A stretch of DNA of 64,000 bases, taken from the NCBI RefSeq assembly GCF_051020985.1, contig NC_135001.1, forward strand, positions 11,153,896 through 11,217,895, in the 5' to 3' direction. Positions 15,920-31,300 of this stretch are shown piece after piece. The first letter of the stretch is position 1. Every line of letters starts with the position of its first letter. Position numbers and translations under genes: made by a program. The stretch comes from Nomia melanderi. Taxonomy: Eukaryota; Arthropoda; Insecta; Hymenoptera; Halictidae. The notes under the pieces are model-generated. The model saw only the letters and a list, made by a program, of their open reading frames with translations. It was not told where the DNA came from and searched no databases.

Positions 15920-18900
15920 CTGAAACGTGTTATAACACGTTATAACGTAACGTGAATGTTGGTGGATCAGTTTTCAACTGATGTTTGAAATATTTGTGAG
16001 ATAGTGTCTTAGTACTGGTATAGTTCTAACAATTTGTTCAGCTGCACATTCTGATGGTGTGGAGAAGGAAAAAAATACACATCGAAATCATCAAATCAAA
16101 AACCAGATTAAAGTGTGGATATTGTTCGTATGCTATGTCATTTTTTATTTCATTAAAAATGAAGAATCTGACAAAGAGTATTATTACGTTTATTCACTTA
16201 CAATTTTTAGTGCTCCTTTTTTTATATTTGTTTAAATTTTGTTCAATTTACAGACACGTGATATACTTCGAAGGAATACAGTGTTCTAGAGGATGCTGAT
16301 GAAAAAAGATTTCTCATGGATGAAGACTACTAGCAATTGGGAGTTTTATATATTGGTATGCCTACGAAATTTATTAGTGTAAGAAATTTTATTCAAGTAT
16401 ACAGTTCTGAGACGCTTACCTCCCCTGTCGGCATCCGGCGATCCATTTTCTGGATCATTTCCAGCGGCGTCTTCGCGCTTGACACCCATCACACCGTCTT
16501 CCAATTGGCAACAATCCATGATTAAATTTTCATATTCACGACCACTGAGAAAGAATAATAATATATTACCATTCTCACCTAACGCCTTAAATTTTAATAA
16601 AATCTGTCTAGAAATATACTTTCTTATTCATTATTTGTTTGAATGATCACGTTGTAATAGGGTAATGGGGAGATTAATGTTATGAGAAATTAGTGAATTA
16701 CCTTATAACATAATTGACACAGATGATATTTTGTTCTTCAGCATTTTTTGTGTTACACACGACAGTGGCACAAGTTTGTAGCCATGTGTATCCTCCGCTT
16801 TTGTTCATCAGCCTATAATAATGTGTCAACACTTGCCCCTTGTTGATCACTAAAAACAAATCAATTGAATTCTTTAAAAATCGTGAATTACACTCAACGG
16901 TAAAGTATATAGCATTTTCTAGTAATATTTAAAAGATAATAGTATTTAAATTTACAGGAATAAGAGTTAGAAATATTTGAAATTTCATTTTATTGTATTT
17001 ACCATAAATGTCATGTATATCAAACATTTACCATTATTATTTTTCATTTATTCAAAAGGCGACAGTGATGAGCTTATCAAATTATATATGAGTTTATCAA
17101 ATTATTACAAAACAAGGCAACTTATTTAAATATCTTAAAGTAGCACTCTTTTTATCTATAGGAATTTAAATTGAAATTAAAGAAAAAGGAATAAACTAAT
17201 GGAAATACTTACAATCGATATGCGATTTCCGAAGACGATTCGCATCTTCCCCATGGCACAATGTATAAAGATTTTTCCCTGTTAATTCGTCAGCGGTATA
17301 ATCTAATAATTCAGACACCCTAGGAAGAAAATAATTTTATAGAAATATCATTTGAATTGCAGGAATAAAAATATAAAAATCTTGTTTAAAATAATTAATA
17401 GGTACCTAATCTTCGTGATTGAATAAATAAAATAAATCAGTAAAATTGTCATTATTCACTTACTTAGGCTCACAATGTGCTATCCGAAAATCGAAACTGA
17501 TTCGAGTGACGAACATGTCAGTTTCGAGACGAATTTCGTGCACACTTGGCGGAGGAAGTGCGATTGCCAGTCCAACCATGCCCATCAATGGCGGCGCGGA
17601 CTTTCTTGTATGGCTAAACGTATACTGTGGTCTCAAACGGCACAGTAACAGTACGACCTGAATGTATAATAGTCAATTAAGATCCTGGGTTTCGTTAATT
17701 GAATGTATTTCATTTGTAAAATGTTCTGATCAAGACGAAGAGAAGGGCAAGGAGTTTAGAATTCAGTGCCATTTGAAAGTTTAATAAAAAGAACCTTTTT
17801 TTTAATTAGAGAATAGCAAAATTTACCTTTGAAGAATGGATTTATAAAGTATTGTATTAGAATTCTAAGAAATACTAACATTATAAATATAAATATTAAC
17901 AATGAAAAGTATTCGTTTAAAATTGTTTAAAATTTCTTTGTAATCTTCGTAAAATATAGAAACATATGAGAACAAGAATTGAAACATTTAAACTTAATCT
18001 TTTCACTAATTTTTGAATTTTAAAGTAAAAAAGATAAGAAATTAAACCTTCAAATGGGAATATTTTCCTTATTTTAAACGTGTGTAGATTAAATGGAATG
18101 TAAAGGTATTAATAGTAAATTTCCACTTTTTAAATTGTTCTAAATTTAGAATAAACTTTATTTTATATTCTTCAGTTAATTTTTGGAAATTATAGAAACC
18201 ACGTGATTATATAGTCAATATTTACCCTATAACCAGACGATTTAAAATGGCACCCTCTTTTTGTTAACGTAGATTTCATCCGGACGCAAAACGCGCGGTC
18301 AAAGCCTTTGTAAAGACCGGTTGCTGATAAGGACATCACCGAGGACACTGTGGTTAAATAAAAAATGTTTACTATAAGTCACAGCATTCGTAAGTCCATA
18401 AGTAATTAATTATCTAACTTCAACGAGTACAATACGTATTTCTCTTTATCTTGTACTTTAAGTAACAATATTTTAGATGATTTCGGAGTAACTAATTGCA
18501 AGAGAAATTTGATTTCTTAAACTAATAGATTAAAAATATGAAAGGGTAAGAAGGTAATCCAAACTATTAGAAATTAAAGGCGCAAATATTTTCTACTTTT
18601 TAATGTTAAGAATATACAAAATATTTGTGTTCTAGAACGTTTTGGGGACTGTTGATGCTCTTTAGCAGTGACCGTTCTGCTTTGAAATAGCTACTAAATG
18701 TTATCTTCTTACTGTTTCAACTGTTTTCCTTGTATAATTAATCTATACATACAGTTTATGTGAACACTTTAATAACCTATTAAAAATTTTATCTAAATTA
18801 CATATATATAAGAAGAAAGTATTACATAAGTATTAGTAGCAATAGTATTATCCAAACGAAAAATCGAAAAATTATCGAACATTGAAACATCTCACAAATT

Positions 18901-21900
18901 AATATAATTTTCTATTAGCAACTTATGAAATCCAGTGAAAATGTTTCTTCAAGTTGATTCTGCAGACGGTTGCCATTTTTACTTCTCATGTGTCTTCTTG
19001 CGTTTCTTATCCAAACAGTTTATTATTCGATGTAACTATCATTATAAAGGATAAGTAGCTATTTTTAACCTCATTTAGAAATAAATACCCTTTGGATAGA
19101 GCATTGAATAATTATAATCGCTTATTTGAAATCTAGTGGGGAAGCTGTAAATAATTAGCGCAAATATGAAGAAGTATCAGTGATCAAACTCACTTACTCT
19201 ACCACGTTACATCTGCATTTTTTTCAAACACTGATTGTCCTTTAAAAATAGTTCGAAAAATATATGTACCTAAATGAATCAAAGATTGTAATTTGAAAAA
19301 TCAAGGTGCCATAAGATCATATTTTATTTTAAATTGTTTTAAACCTGAGAATACAAATTCCCTTTGAGTCAAATGCTATTATTTAAATTCATTACAATTT
19401 GATATTTCTTACAATCGATAGTACTGCCACTTGAAATTCGAAATCTTGTGATGTGTATAATATCCAGATGCCTGATTTATTTTAAATGTTCCACATACAT
19501 TCAAGCAAAGCTTCTGATTACTAATTACTAATGACCCCCAAGTCAGTAACTTCCTTCATACATATACTTGCTCTTTAATATTTTCCCATCGGAGTTCAAA
19601 TAAATGATTCAAACATGTTTCATCCGTTACTCTTAAACATCTTGCATTAATTTTTCCTATATCAGTCGGTAATTTCAGCTGAAATGACGTTAGTATAATA
19701 AAAAATTTACCGTCGGGATTTGCAGTGGAAGACGAACCATGTTCTTCGGACGCGGCGCTGCTTGGCGACGCCAATCCGGAGCTCGACGAGTGCGGACCGG
19801 AAGAACTGCTCGAGGTTAAACCGAGGCCTAATTGTTCGGCGACTTCCGCGTGGTCTTGCTGATGAACATAATCAAAAACGCTTGATCCCGTCATTTCTAC
19901 CTGAAATTCAAGCATACGCGTCATTTTATTGAAAGGATCAGTAACTCCTGGGGTTTTTGAAGGTGATATTGTTAAAGTTACCGTTTTATAAACTTTAATA
20001 CATATATTGATAACAATTGTTTGCCTGAAGTTACTGGATTACATACCTTGACCAGATTATACGAAATATTAGACATAATGAATTGCAAAGAATAAATAAA
20101 TATATATATTATATGTATTGTATTGCGTAAATTATTATGTATATATAATATAACATAAATTGAAGGAATGGGTTATAAAAAATCTAAAACGATTTATTCG
20201 TGTATTATTCAGTTTGATACTAAAATTATCGTAAATTTAAAATGTGTATTGAATAACATTACAATATTATATAAAGTAACTTAAAAGGCAATAACTAATG
20301 AAAGGATATTCACGATCATTAATGAAATCTGGAATTCTTCTTTTACTGTTACCCCAATTGTTTTAAAACGGTTACGAAAGATAAATCATAAAAGTTAAAC
20401 ATCGTAATTATATGACGAGTCACTTCGAGGTGACTCAATTGAAGTGATTAAGTATACGTGATGTACGTGACTGGAAACAGATTTTATATGACGATTTAAT
20501 TTAGAGGAAATCTTCGAAGTTTCAGATGGTATCTCGAAAAAATTATTTCTACGTGACTGCCGCGTTTCCTTATTAAAAGTCATCGACGTTGGCTTTTACA
20601 GATTAGTGTGATAATCATCCCAAGTGCGCGATAAATCATAGAAGAATTTGTTAACTGATGTCTCGATACGTTTTTACGATAAAGTACTTCAAAGATATTT
20701 AAAAAGTCAGCAGAAAAATCGATGTAATTGAGTAATTATCTTTCATAAAGATCAATATTAATTTGAACATTAATTAGGAATGTAAATCGGAATTATCAAT
20801 AATATTAAAATTATTTTGCGTTTTTCAAATATTACTATGACATTGATAAAAGGAATAAAATAAACTGTATACTCTAACTTTGATGCTTGACATATAACAG
20901 ATGTCTTTATGATAATCTAAACTTTTCTCCCTGGGATTGAATTGAAAGGAGTTTCTTGTTGAAAGTAACCTTTTCTATCTCAAGTGGAATGTATGTATTT
21001 GAATTTTATTCTTCTGAAGACGACAACGTGTTCCTTACATATTTAAATTCCATATAAATTTCATAATCACATGGTTTACGCATGGAAATTAATAAGTAGA
21101 ATAACTATTCAGCAATGTATATACATTATCCTTTCCATTTTCTTTAACATTTATACATTTTAATGACGTAGCTTCCATTAGTAAATAAATCACAAACTCT
21201 ACATTTTAAGTGATCATTTAGTAGAACACAGACGAATGAAAAACTTTGTTTAACAGTACCTTTTAAAAAACAGTGGGAACAGAATGCTATTACAACTAAG
21301 TTACAACGAAAACCATGCTAAAACAATGTCCCCACTGAAGCAACGTTCCCATCATTCAACAGTGAATTTAAAAAAAGAAAACATTCTCGAACTCTTACCC
21401 GTAATTTGATAAATATTGTAAAATAGACTCAGAAGATACTCAGAAATGCAAATTCAGATACTGAATATTTATGTCGGCCTTTAAAATTAACAACGCCTGC
21501 ATTAGAACGTAGAAGTAGTTTCATTCCGTTTGCAGTCAGACATCCACTTCGTTACCCTACTTTTCAACATGACCTTTCCACTTAAGGTAATTTAAAAATT
21601 ATACGATATTTCCGTAACAATGATAATCCCTTACACCCAACAAACATTCTCCCCAATAATCTAAAACTAAACAGACCAACTGCATCGCTACGCGCACGTA
21701 GGTGGATCTTCCAATTTGAATATCTCGAACGGCTCAAAGACAAGGTATGTAAATCCCGCGAAGTAGATTACCGGCGCAGAGGTGGTACGGTTCCCTCCCG
21801 GCGAGCGAAACTCTTAATTCCGACGGAAGTCAATTTCATCAGCGCGGAAACTTTAATTTCAATCGAACTTGCCCGCGGAATAATAAAACCTCCGCGTCGG

Positions 21901-22363
21901 TAACCGCAGCGGTGTTCCCGGTCTAAGCCGCGGCCCATTAAAAACCGCGCAATTAAAGATCGTCGCGGCGAGGCGTCGCTCGTTCGCAGGGGATTCCTGC
22001 AGCGGGGGCAGAAGGACGGTTCTAAAACGAGCGTGTCTCTTTTCTGTCGATGGAAAACGCCTACGCCTCGATTTCCATGTCGGAACGGTCTCGCGTTCCG
22101 GTAGCCGGTTCTGGGCACGTAGGAGAACACCACCAACGGAACGCAGGGGCTGCCGGCGGCCATGTTTGTGGCAACGTCGGCGCCGGTTTCCCGAATCCCC
22201 GAAACACCCTATTGATTGCTCCACGAGTCTCGCAGAACCGAGCTGGTACACCGGTCACCTCCCGTACACCTCCTGTTCCTCCCGCTATCGCGTCCCTCAG
22301 CGCGTCTTTCTCGCTCTCCGTCTATCCCCCTCTGTTGCCCTCGGCTCCCGGTTGCCCCCCTCT

Positions 22364-22394
<31 letters not shown>

Positions 22395-25300
22395 TTTCTC
22401 CATCTACCTTCACGGACGGCATTAGGAATGGCGAACACGCCGCCGTGCAGAGGCTACGTGAGCCGCATGCGACCACCCCCGCCCCCAACCACCCATCCTT
22501 CCCTCGTCTATGTCATGCTTGGTGCCAGCCAGTATGGCCGCCAACTCATACAACCTTCTCCTCTTTTCCTCCCTTGACCTCGCTCGTCCTTATTCATCTC
22601 TCTCCCGACCAGCCACGCTTCTTCTCTCCCTTCTCTTCGCGCCTCTTCCTTCCCTTCTTCATTCCCTTCCTCTTCTGGTCGCTCCCGGTTCCCGTTCGCC
22701 GACTGTCACCCACTCTCCACCCTTCTTCTCAGCGGTCTCCCTTCTTCCCTGGTTCGCTCGGCTTCTCCTTTTTCCACCGAGCCGCCTTCCCTTGCCACTA
22801 TCTTTGCCCTTCCGGCTCGCATACGTGCCAGCTTCGCGTGCATGCTTGTGTCTTATATGTCTTCCGCTTCATTTCACCTGCTCCCCGCCGCTCACCGGTC
22901 GCCTATCTCTGCTCCCGGTCCCGGTACCACCTCTACCGTCCATCCCCTACACCCTGCCCTCCCGCATTGGACCGACCTTCCATCAACATCCCCGCGAACG
23001 AGTCACGCTTGCAACGACGCCTCGACCGAAACCCGATCCTGCGGCAGCAGGCTGTACACACTCACCTGTGAGAGTCCAAGGTAAATCGAGACGGTCTCGG
23101 ATATGTACAGGAACCGTCCATCAGCGGCGACCGCTATCGCGAAGCCGTCCAACGACTGAAACGAAAAATATTGGAGCAATCGCGTTACTATGGCTGTGCG
23201 TTACTCTTTTCCGAGACCAACGCGCCTCCGGCCATGCATCGTTCTTTGGGGTCTCTTGTCTACTACTAGGCGGCACTGTTGTTTCCCGGACGTTGCCACT
23301 GTAGCGAATTTTTATGAAAATCCTGGTGCTCAGGTTTGCAGGAGAAATTTTTGATTTGTAAGTCTAAGATTAATGATTTAACGTCTTAACGGTGTAGCTG
23401 ATGTGCTTGTACCAGTACAGGCACGGTGGATTTAGCCCTTGTTTTATGATAACGTGACGAGCTCGTTGATTTATTTAACCAGTTCTTTTTTGTAAGGATT
23501 ATACGAGGGTTAAGGCATTAATTAATTAATTCAAATTTAAATTAGGCTATTTAATGTTATAGCAGTAATAATCGCTTTATTAATAAATGTAAAGCAAAAA
23601 TGTTTAGTATTCTCAATGTGTATGGTTACAATAAGGGTTATAAATTAAATATTATATTTTTGACGTTAAAACATTCAAGTGTCATTTTGTTAGAATCATT
23701 GCATAATAAAAATGTCTAATAATTTACCTTAAAATTGAAAATACTAATTCTGATCACGATTTTGTGAAAATTCGCTACATTGTGTTGTTTAGGATCTTCG
23801 GTAAAATTAATTCTATTGTTCACTGTTTTCGAATTATTCTAGTTTGACCGTTTTTTTCAATCTTATAGAATTAGATGGTATTTCATTTGTATTGCTGCAA
23901 AGTTTTCTCGCGAGTAAGGTATCGTGTAATAGCCGAGGGAATTCCAAGCAACGGGGAAACGAAATTCTTAATTGAATCAATTTATTATCAGAGCTTTTTC
24001 AACCGAGAAAATTTCGCACTTGCCGTCTACTTTTTCAATGAATTGATAGTTTTAATTCTAAATAAAGAAATATTTTTTTAAGTAAACTGTTATTGCACTT
24101 AACTTTTTAATAAGTACAATGTTCTTATAAATACATTTCAAAATTTCTTGCAGAATAAGTAAGTATTCGTACATTTATTAATTGTTTTCATGAATAGAAA
24201 CGGTACAGTGAGATCTTTCTAAGGTTAAGAGAACTAAACCTTCTAATTTAATTATACAATACTATTCGAGTACAAATGATTAATGTGCATTGAATTCGAT
24301 ATTTTTGATGTGATTGAACATAAAATTATATACTTACTTGAAGTATATGAGTGCCTTGATGCACCTCGAAGTGGTCCACAGCGGCGGATGCTGCAGACCT
24401 TACTCGATTTGCACCTGAAATCATATAAATTACATAAATTTAATAAAGTATATTATGTTTACACCATTACTGCACACAAATATTTAATCCAGACGCGATA
24501 GTGTGTCTCCTACAGTTAAAACTGAAAATAAAATTCTTTAAAGCCTGTACGCTGACTGTTACTTGCTTTTTGCCTTCTTTCCGTTGAAATTAATACAAAT
24601 TATTTACTCGTTTAAAAAATGAGAAGACGGTCTAAAACGATATCCGGTATATTCAAAAGCATATATCTGTTCAAGCATTGTCTTCTATCAGATACTTCTA
24701 CACAAATTCTTTATTGTTAATAATAATATCGTTGGTAATAATGTCATAATTTTTGCAATAGTGTCATTCATCAACAATTGAAGCCATGAATTGCAAGACA
24801 GCACAAGTCATTCATTATCTGTTTTGTTGATTCTTATTGCAAGTATTGGCTACACACATACATCTGCGTTACGTGTACATTTGTAATGTTATTAACACTA
24901 GATTTACGGAACGAGTCAATTTGACTCATATTGAATTTTATAAACATTATTTAGTAAATGGTGGGTCGAGTTTGATTGATGCAATTACATAAAGAAGTAT
25001 TCTAATTATATACTTTTAAACTTTTCATTTCCAAGATCTAAATCGACGAATATCAATATTTCTAAGAATGATAGAACAAAATTTACTTATCATTATACTG
25101 CAGTTTTTGTGCACCTATAACATACATAACTTATTATATCCTAAAGTAAGGACACACCTTTTTTTTGTCCATTCCTGCCTTATGCCATATAAAAATAAAA
25201 TATGTCAGCGAAGTTCAGTTAGAAACGTATTTAACTGACTTTGTCTCGAAGATACCAATTGTTGTTAGCAAAACATTAGAGCTCAACAAACTTCACGATA

Positions 25301-28300
25301 TTGAATAGATAAAAAAATAGAATATTTACTGTAAGATTCATGTTGAAGAATGTACTAGATTTTTCAAAAAATAATCCACCATTCACTTCCATAAATTGGT
25401 CGCATCATTTAAATTCCAACCACGTTCTCCTATTTTTCTTTTCAAAAAGTGGCAGTGGATGTTGGAAATTCAAGACGAACATTGCTGAAATATGCAGACT
25501 TTTAACGTCCATAATAAACCAGAATCCATAGTAGAAAAACAACAATATATTACTCAAGAGAAGACCCAATAACATTGTTTAAGCATGCATAATTTAGAAA
25601 TGAAGAATTACAATATTCAAATCTACAAACAATATTAAATCCTTAACAACCATACTCTTGATATATATGGATACAACGGATTGGCAAAAGTCAGTGCTGA
25701 ACTGTATTAATTTATTTAGAGTCGTGAAAATGATATATTTCTTCTGTATAGAGTAAATACTTTTACATCACTCACATTTCATGAATAATGCCTATACTAT
25801 AATACAAAAAATTGTGTTACGTTGCAACCTTTCAAATATGAACGTCAAAGTTTCAACATTTCTCCATCTTATTTCTATCATGCACCGGAAAAATGGCGCA
25901 TAATTTTACACGGGTCGATAATATATTGTATTTACATATTGTTATAAGAATGCATTAAGAAATTATAACATTTAATATTTATTCTTAGAGCTCATTACTT
26001 TCATGGAATTTAATTTTAAAAATCTCTGATAATGCTCGCAATGAAATCAAGTAATGAAGTGTATACTCGTCTAACGCAGGCCAAATGCACCTATAATATA
26101 TTCTAACGAAAAGCTACAACAAAACGAGGAATTACAGGTTTATTTGAAAAAATAAATAAGTAATGATAATTTAACGTCCAAAGAATTAGTATCATTTTGA
26201 TTTTAAGATAACGTTTATACTCGTGGAGAGCAGTGAACTGGTTAATCGACTTGGCCAACAAATAACTGAAACATCCATTGCCCCGAACGCAGCCAAGAAA
26301 TGATCGTTTCGCAACGTTCGCAGGAATCTTCCATCGTGTCGCCCTAATGGCGACCATGATGTCGTTGCGGACGACCAAAGAATTCCGCGTTTCACAGAAC
26401 AGCGTTCCCGGGAAGGGAAGAGGCCGATCGGTAAAAGTTTAATCGGTATTCACGCACCGTGCCCAACCGAAACGAACTACGGTGTCGTTCGCAAGAGGAA
26501 ACGCGCGCGTCCGACAGGCGAAAGTCCGACCGGATTATTCGGGGATCCGGGACCGCGCGGCCGAAATATCAGAATTAACTTGTTGACCGAACGACGAAAG
26601 GTGGGCAGGCAGGCAGAGGCAGCCTGGCTCATCAATCCGGCGAGTTAGCCCGACACTTCGGCTCGTTTCTACGTGGGGCTTACCAGATTAAGCGGTTCGC
26701 GTCGAGTTTGATCGAGTCTTCTAAGTCTTTCATTACGGTAGTCGGGCGAGGGTGGGTTTATTATTACGGTAAGAAGACGGCCTTTCTTGTTTGTTAAACG
26801 AGGGGAGAGAAAGAAGACGCGAAGGGGTGATCGGGGGCACGGTCAGCAGGCTATCTCTCGGGGTGAACAGTGTGACTCACTTGGCCGGTCAGAATAAACT
26901 GAAGACAGCCCCCCCGATCATTGGCCGTCAATCAATTCCGACCGTCCCGTCTTTATTAACTCTTTGCCGACCTGTCAGTTTGAATTTTGGACCGGTTGCT
27001 TTGTGTTTGACAGAGCAATGAGTGTCTATTTCTTAACTTTGGCTTAGGAATCAAGTGTTTTATTCAGATGATAAGCTGATATTTTATTAATGCAGAGACT
27101 GCACGGTCTACTTTCGTAAAATGTAAACTACTATTTCATATTAAACGTATCATATTTATTATTTAATTATCGTGTAATATCATTTCTAGTAAACGTTTGC
27201 ATTGATATACCCACTTATTTCCAGAAAATATTATTAAATACAGTTGTACTTTTCAAATCAATGTTTTCCTTCTATTCCTCTAGGGTCATGTATTATTTAA
27301 GGATTTTATTTCACCGTTACGAAAAAAGAAGAAATATGTGTCTCAGTGGAAACCATAAAAATTAATTTCGGGAAAAAGCGAAGCTACCGGTATTATTGTT
27401 TTTCCGCCGGTTGTCGCAATATTTTGATAAATAACTAAGGGGACGTTTTACCGAAATGCCTAGGACCGTAGCCGGTGGATATTTCCTTGGGGAAGGTGGA
27501 AAAATATCTGTGCCATTGCCGCGATCAATTTAGGAAAGATCGAACGTGCTAATGTGTCTTCCGATCTGTCTCGAACAGAGTATTCTATTTTCTAATATTT
27601 TTTTTACATTATTTTCTTTTTTCTATAATTAATTTCACTATCTCAATTTTAATTCATGATCTTGCTATCGATATTAAAACATTCATATTTTCTACACAAT
27701 TGATAATAGTTACATAAACATTTGTCAAATTCTGTCATGAAAATTGAAAACATTTAGATGGTAATATAAATGTAATGAACCCTTTGTCAATTTTATTAAG
27801 TATAATTGCATGTATATTCCACTGTGATTCATCAAAGGTTTCCAAACTTTATACATGTAAAATTTAGTATTTTAGGAGTTTAGTTACAAGTAAAGTATAT
27901 AAAATGCAGTGTTATTTAAAAAAATAAAATAGCTAATTTATCTGGAATGAAAAATATATTTATTTATATTAAAGTATTCACTTGATATTAGTTTAGAATG
28001 AAAATTCGTTCTAAAGTTATCTTATAGAGAGGACAGGGGATACAAAATGAGAAAGCATAGCGACAGAATTGCGATAAGAAATATGAAAAATCAATTAAAA
28101 ATTACGTGAGCCATTCCGCGCAATCTAGTGCCCCTAAAGACGCACTGTTTGGAAGCCATTCCGCCGTTTCCGGTTGCTTTGCCAATTTCCATGCGACTTC
28201 GGCGGAAACGGCGGACGCTGGGGGCGAGTTAGTAAGTGAAATTACCATTTGAAGGTCCCTTCACTTCCGTATAATTGTTTCGCGTGGGAGATTGTTATGG

Positions 28301-31300
28301 TATTCTGCATTATTTTATTACTGCAATGAGAACTAACAGTAATTTGCATTAAGATTCTCTCTATTAGAACTAATTTACTCGATTCAAATAAGCACGGGGT
28401 AACGAAATGAACGTAATCAAATAAATCTACTATTTTCAGAATTTTAAATATTTAAATAATAATTAATAAACGATTAATAGGTCAATCCTTACTGTGACGT
28501 AATCTTAATTATTAATAATGCTTTTGGTACATTTTTAACACTAAGAAAACCACAAAATTATCAAGTAATATTTTCGAATAACTTTCGATGGTATAACTGT
28601 TATTCATAATCTTCTACGTATACAATAAATTAAAAGGGTATCTATCAGAACATTCAGATTTTGTTTATATTATTGCATTAAACAAGAGAAAATTCATAGA
28701 ACGTATTAAAAAATATATAGACAATATTCATGTATCGATGATCATCATACTAACCGAACATTCGTAAATGACACGTTACAAAAAAAATATTATCCACTGA
28801 GGTTACATTATCACCCACAAAGAAAGACCCATTTTCGTTATAGAAATATTTACATTATGAATCGTTCGAAATTGTATCAGTTCGAATATTCAAGAATATC
28901 TCTACAATAGAAACAACTGCCAATAACGTTGCACCAATCGAAATTTGTACTCCGATACCATTACTTCTTTCCAGAACTTCAAACTGTTTATATACATTTA
29001 ATAAATATCATACTCCAACCCTCAATCTCCGACTCTTCAAACGAAAAATCGAAACGAAGGAGTCGGGGTAGGGGGAAGAAAGCCGAACAGAATACAACGT
29101 CAGTTCCCGTCAAGAGCACCGCGAAGAAAAATAAATCAACCGACGTGTCTGGAAATCTTTAACGCATTTTACTTCGTTAAGTCGAGAGGTCTCGTTCCGC
29201 TTGTGGTACTGACATGCGGCGAGGGTGAGTCCGCCGGTGCTGGATTCAGTTTGACGAGGAGCTGCGGCGGCGATGTGCGGACGGTGCCTAACTCAATTTC
29301 GTTAGTTTAGTTACATTGGCGGTTGGTAACGCGAGGCCCAACGCAGGGGTTGCTGTGATTAGATTTCCATGTAGGTAGTGGTACGGTGCAGCCACCTAAG
29401 CCTTTATGTATGCCGCTTTATATGTATGCGCCGAATCCTCTCTGTATCTCCATGTCTCGGTCTCTACGGCTCCCTCGGTCGCTCCTCTTTACCCTAACTC
29501 ACCAGCCGCGCGCCACGACAAATATTAACTCAACCAAACCACCCTCGATTCCAAAAGTAGTGCCGATGAATAAGTGAATTCACCCAAGGATGCCTTATTT
29601 TCGCTCCTCTCGATTGTAAGATCGTGGGACCTAAGATTTCCGTTGGCCGCAGTCCTCCGGTGAGCGCACTTTATTGCAGAGGGTGAGGGGGTTGGGATTG
29701 CAGCTATTTTTTGGAGCTATAGGGGGAGTAGGTTTAGTAAATGATGATTTTGGGAATCGAATGTTTGATATGTTTTGGTCTAGTTAGACATTATTTTCTG
29801 GGATTTTCTTTATTATTTGAATATGTGTTAGTGTAGGAAATTTAACGATTGTTTTTATATTTATCTATTACGAAATATTTATCGTTGCGAGACTAATAGT
29901 AACTGGTATTTTTAATCGAACAATCTTATTCTTGTTTTATGATACTTTGAAGTTTGCGATGGAACTTGTGATGTTGGAAGTATCCATTGCGCCTCTATCA
30001 AATTTAATGTTTCGATAAGTATATACACGATTCATATTTATTTTACTTGTAATAAAGTAAACTCCGAGCTACGCATTGTTGTTCAGATATGCCCTTTACC
30101 AATTCCGGTATACCAATAATATAGCGAACATAAACGATAGAGTACTAAGTTGCACAAATATATGATAAAGATGATCAGTTCTACATCTGTGATACGATTT
30201 CTAAAATCGAGTTAACACATTGACGTCGGGGCATGTTTCTACATGTATAATCATTGATCGTAGTAATAACAATCTTTACAAAAGTGATGAATGCATTCTT
30301 TTGTTACACGTCCACTTTCCTGATTTCAGTTGCTGATTGTACGTAAACGTTACCAAACAATTTAGTAAACAACTGATTTACTGTAATGATATAAATTAGC
30401 TACGTACGATACGAACGTGTTAAACTGGATAAACAAAGTAACATATTTGCAACTAATATTACCAGAAAGGACTGCATATGATCGATACCGGATTCCTGTA
30501 CATACCTAATTCAGTTATTTTCGTAGGAGAATTCTGGTGTTCCTCGAGGGCGCACGAGGCTTCCAATGTTTCAGTGGCCGCCGGTCAAGACAGAGAGGAT
30601 GATCTCGTCTGTTTGATCGCCGCCTCTGATTTTCGTTAAATGAACCACGAAAATGAAGAAAGCCAATGGCGATGGTATCGCTCGATCATAGCCGACAATT
30701 CTCTATTACTATGTATCTGGGAATCTCGTGCCGGCTGCGTGGTCACCCGAGTTATAAAGGGTATCGCGAGGCTCGATCTATTGCCGGGTTGCTTACGCGA
30801 ATTCTTAAGAACGTTGCCGGACAACCATTGTTCAGTTAATTCGATACCGGTGTACCGTGAATTCCCATTGAAATTCAGAGGCCACCCTTCGTATCTCGAT
30901 GAATCAACGATACGGCTGATTCAGGGCGTTTGTTTCCATCGTTTCGCTATTAAATTGCAACACTCTGGAAATTGCTTTGCCCTTTCTCTTTCTATTAAAT
31001 TACCTCGCGCACACTCTGGTAGTTTGATCGTTTTATTGGAATAAAGTTGACCGGCCTTGTTGCTATGATTTCAACCCTTTCAGACCCGATTTTTATATAG
31101 AATTATGGCCACTCATCTAACAACAATGGACCAGCATTAAATGCATCGTCAATGACGACATTATTTCGAATAAAATAGTGATACTGTTATTCTACAAAAG
31201 AATATTTTATTAAATTCGAAATAAAGTAAAAGTTTTATTGCATTCCGCTGAAAGTTGAATTTTATTATACTTAGCATTCCACATTTTATCTCTGACTTCT

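Noticed and set aside
22050..23304. Frames of 175-301 codons on the plus strand within the GC-rich island
   Set aside because: The translations are Pro/Ser/Leu/Arg-rich without domains and several frames are open at once. One overlaps the real trachealess PAS-A exon on the opposite strand.
28929..29162. Basic frame ending in an Lys/Ser/Arg-rich tail that looks superficially like a coding exon
   Set aside because: No credible acceptor or neighbouring exon was found. The charged composition comes from a short GA-rich stretch.
30640..31044. A 134-codon plus-strand frame in intron 2
   Set aside because: I recognise no family. It overlaps a GC-rich island and is open on both strands.
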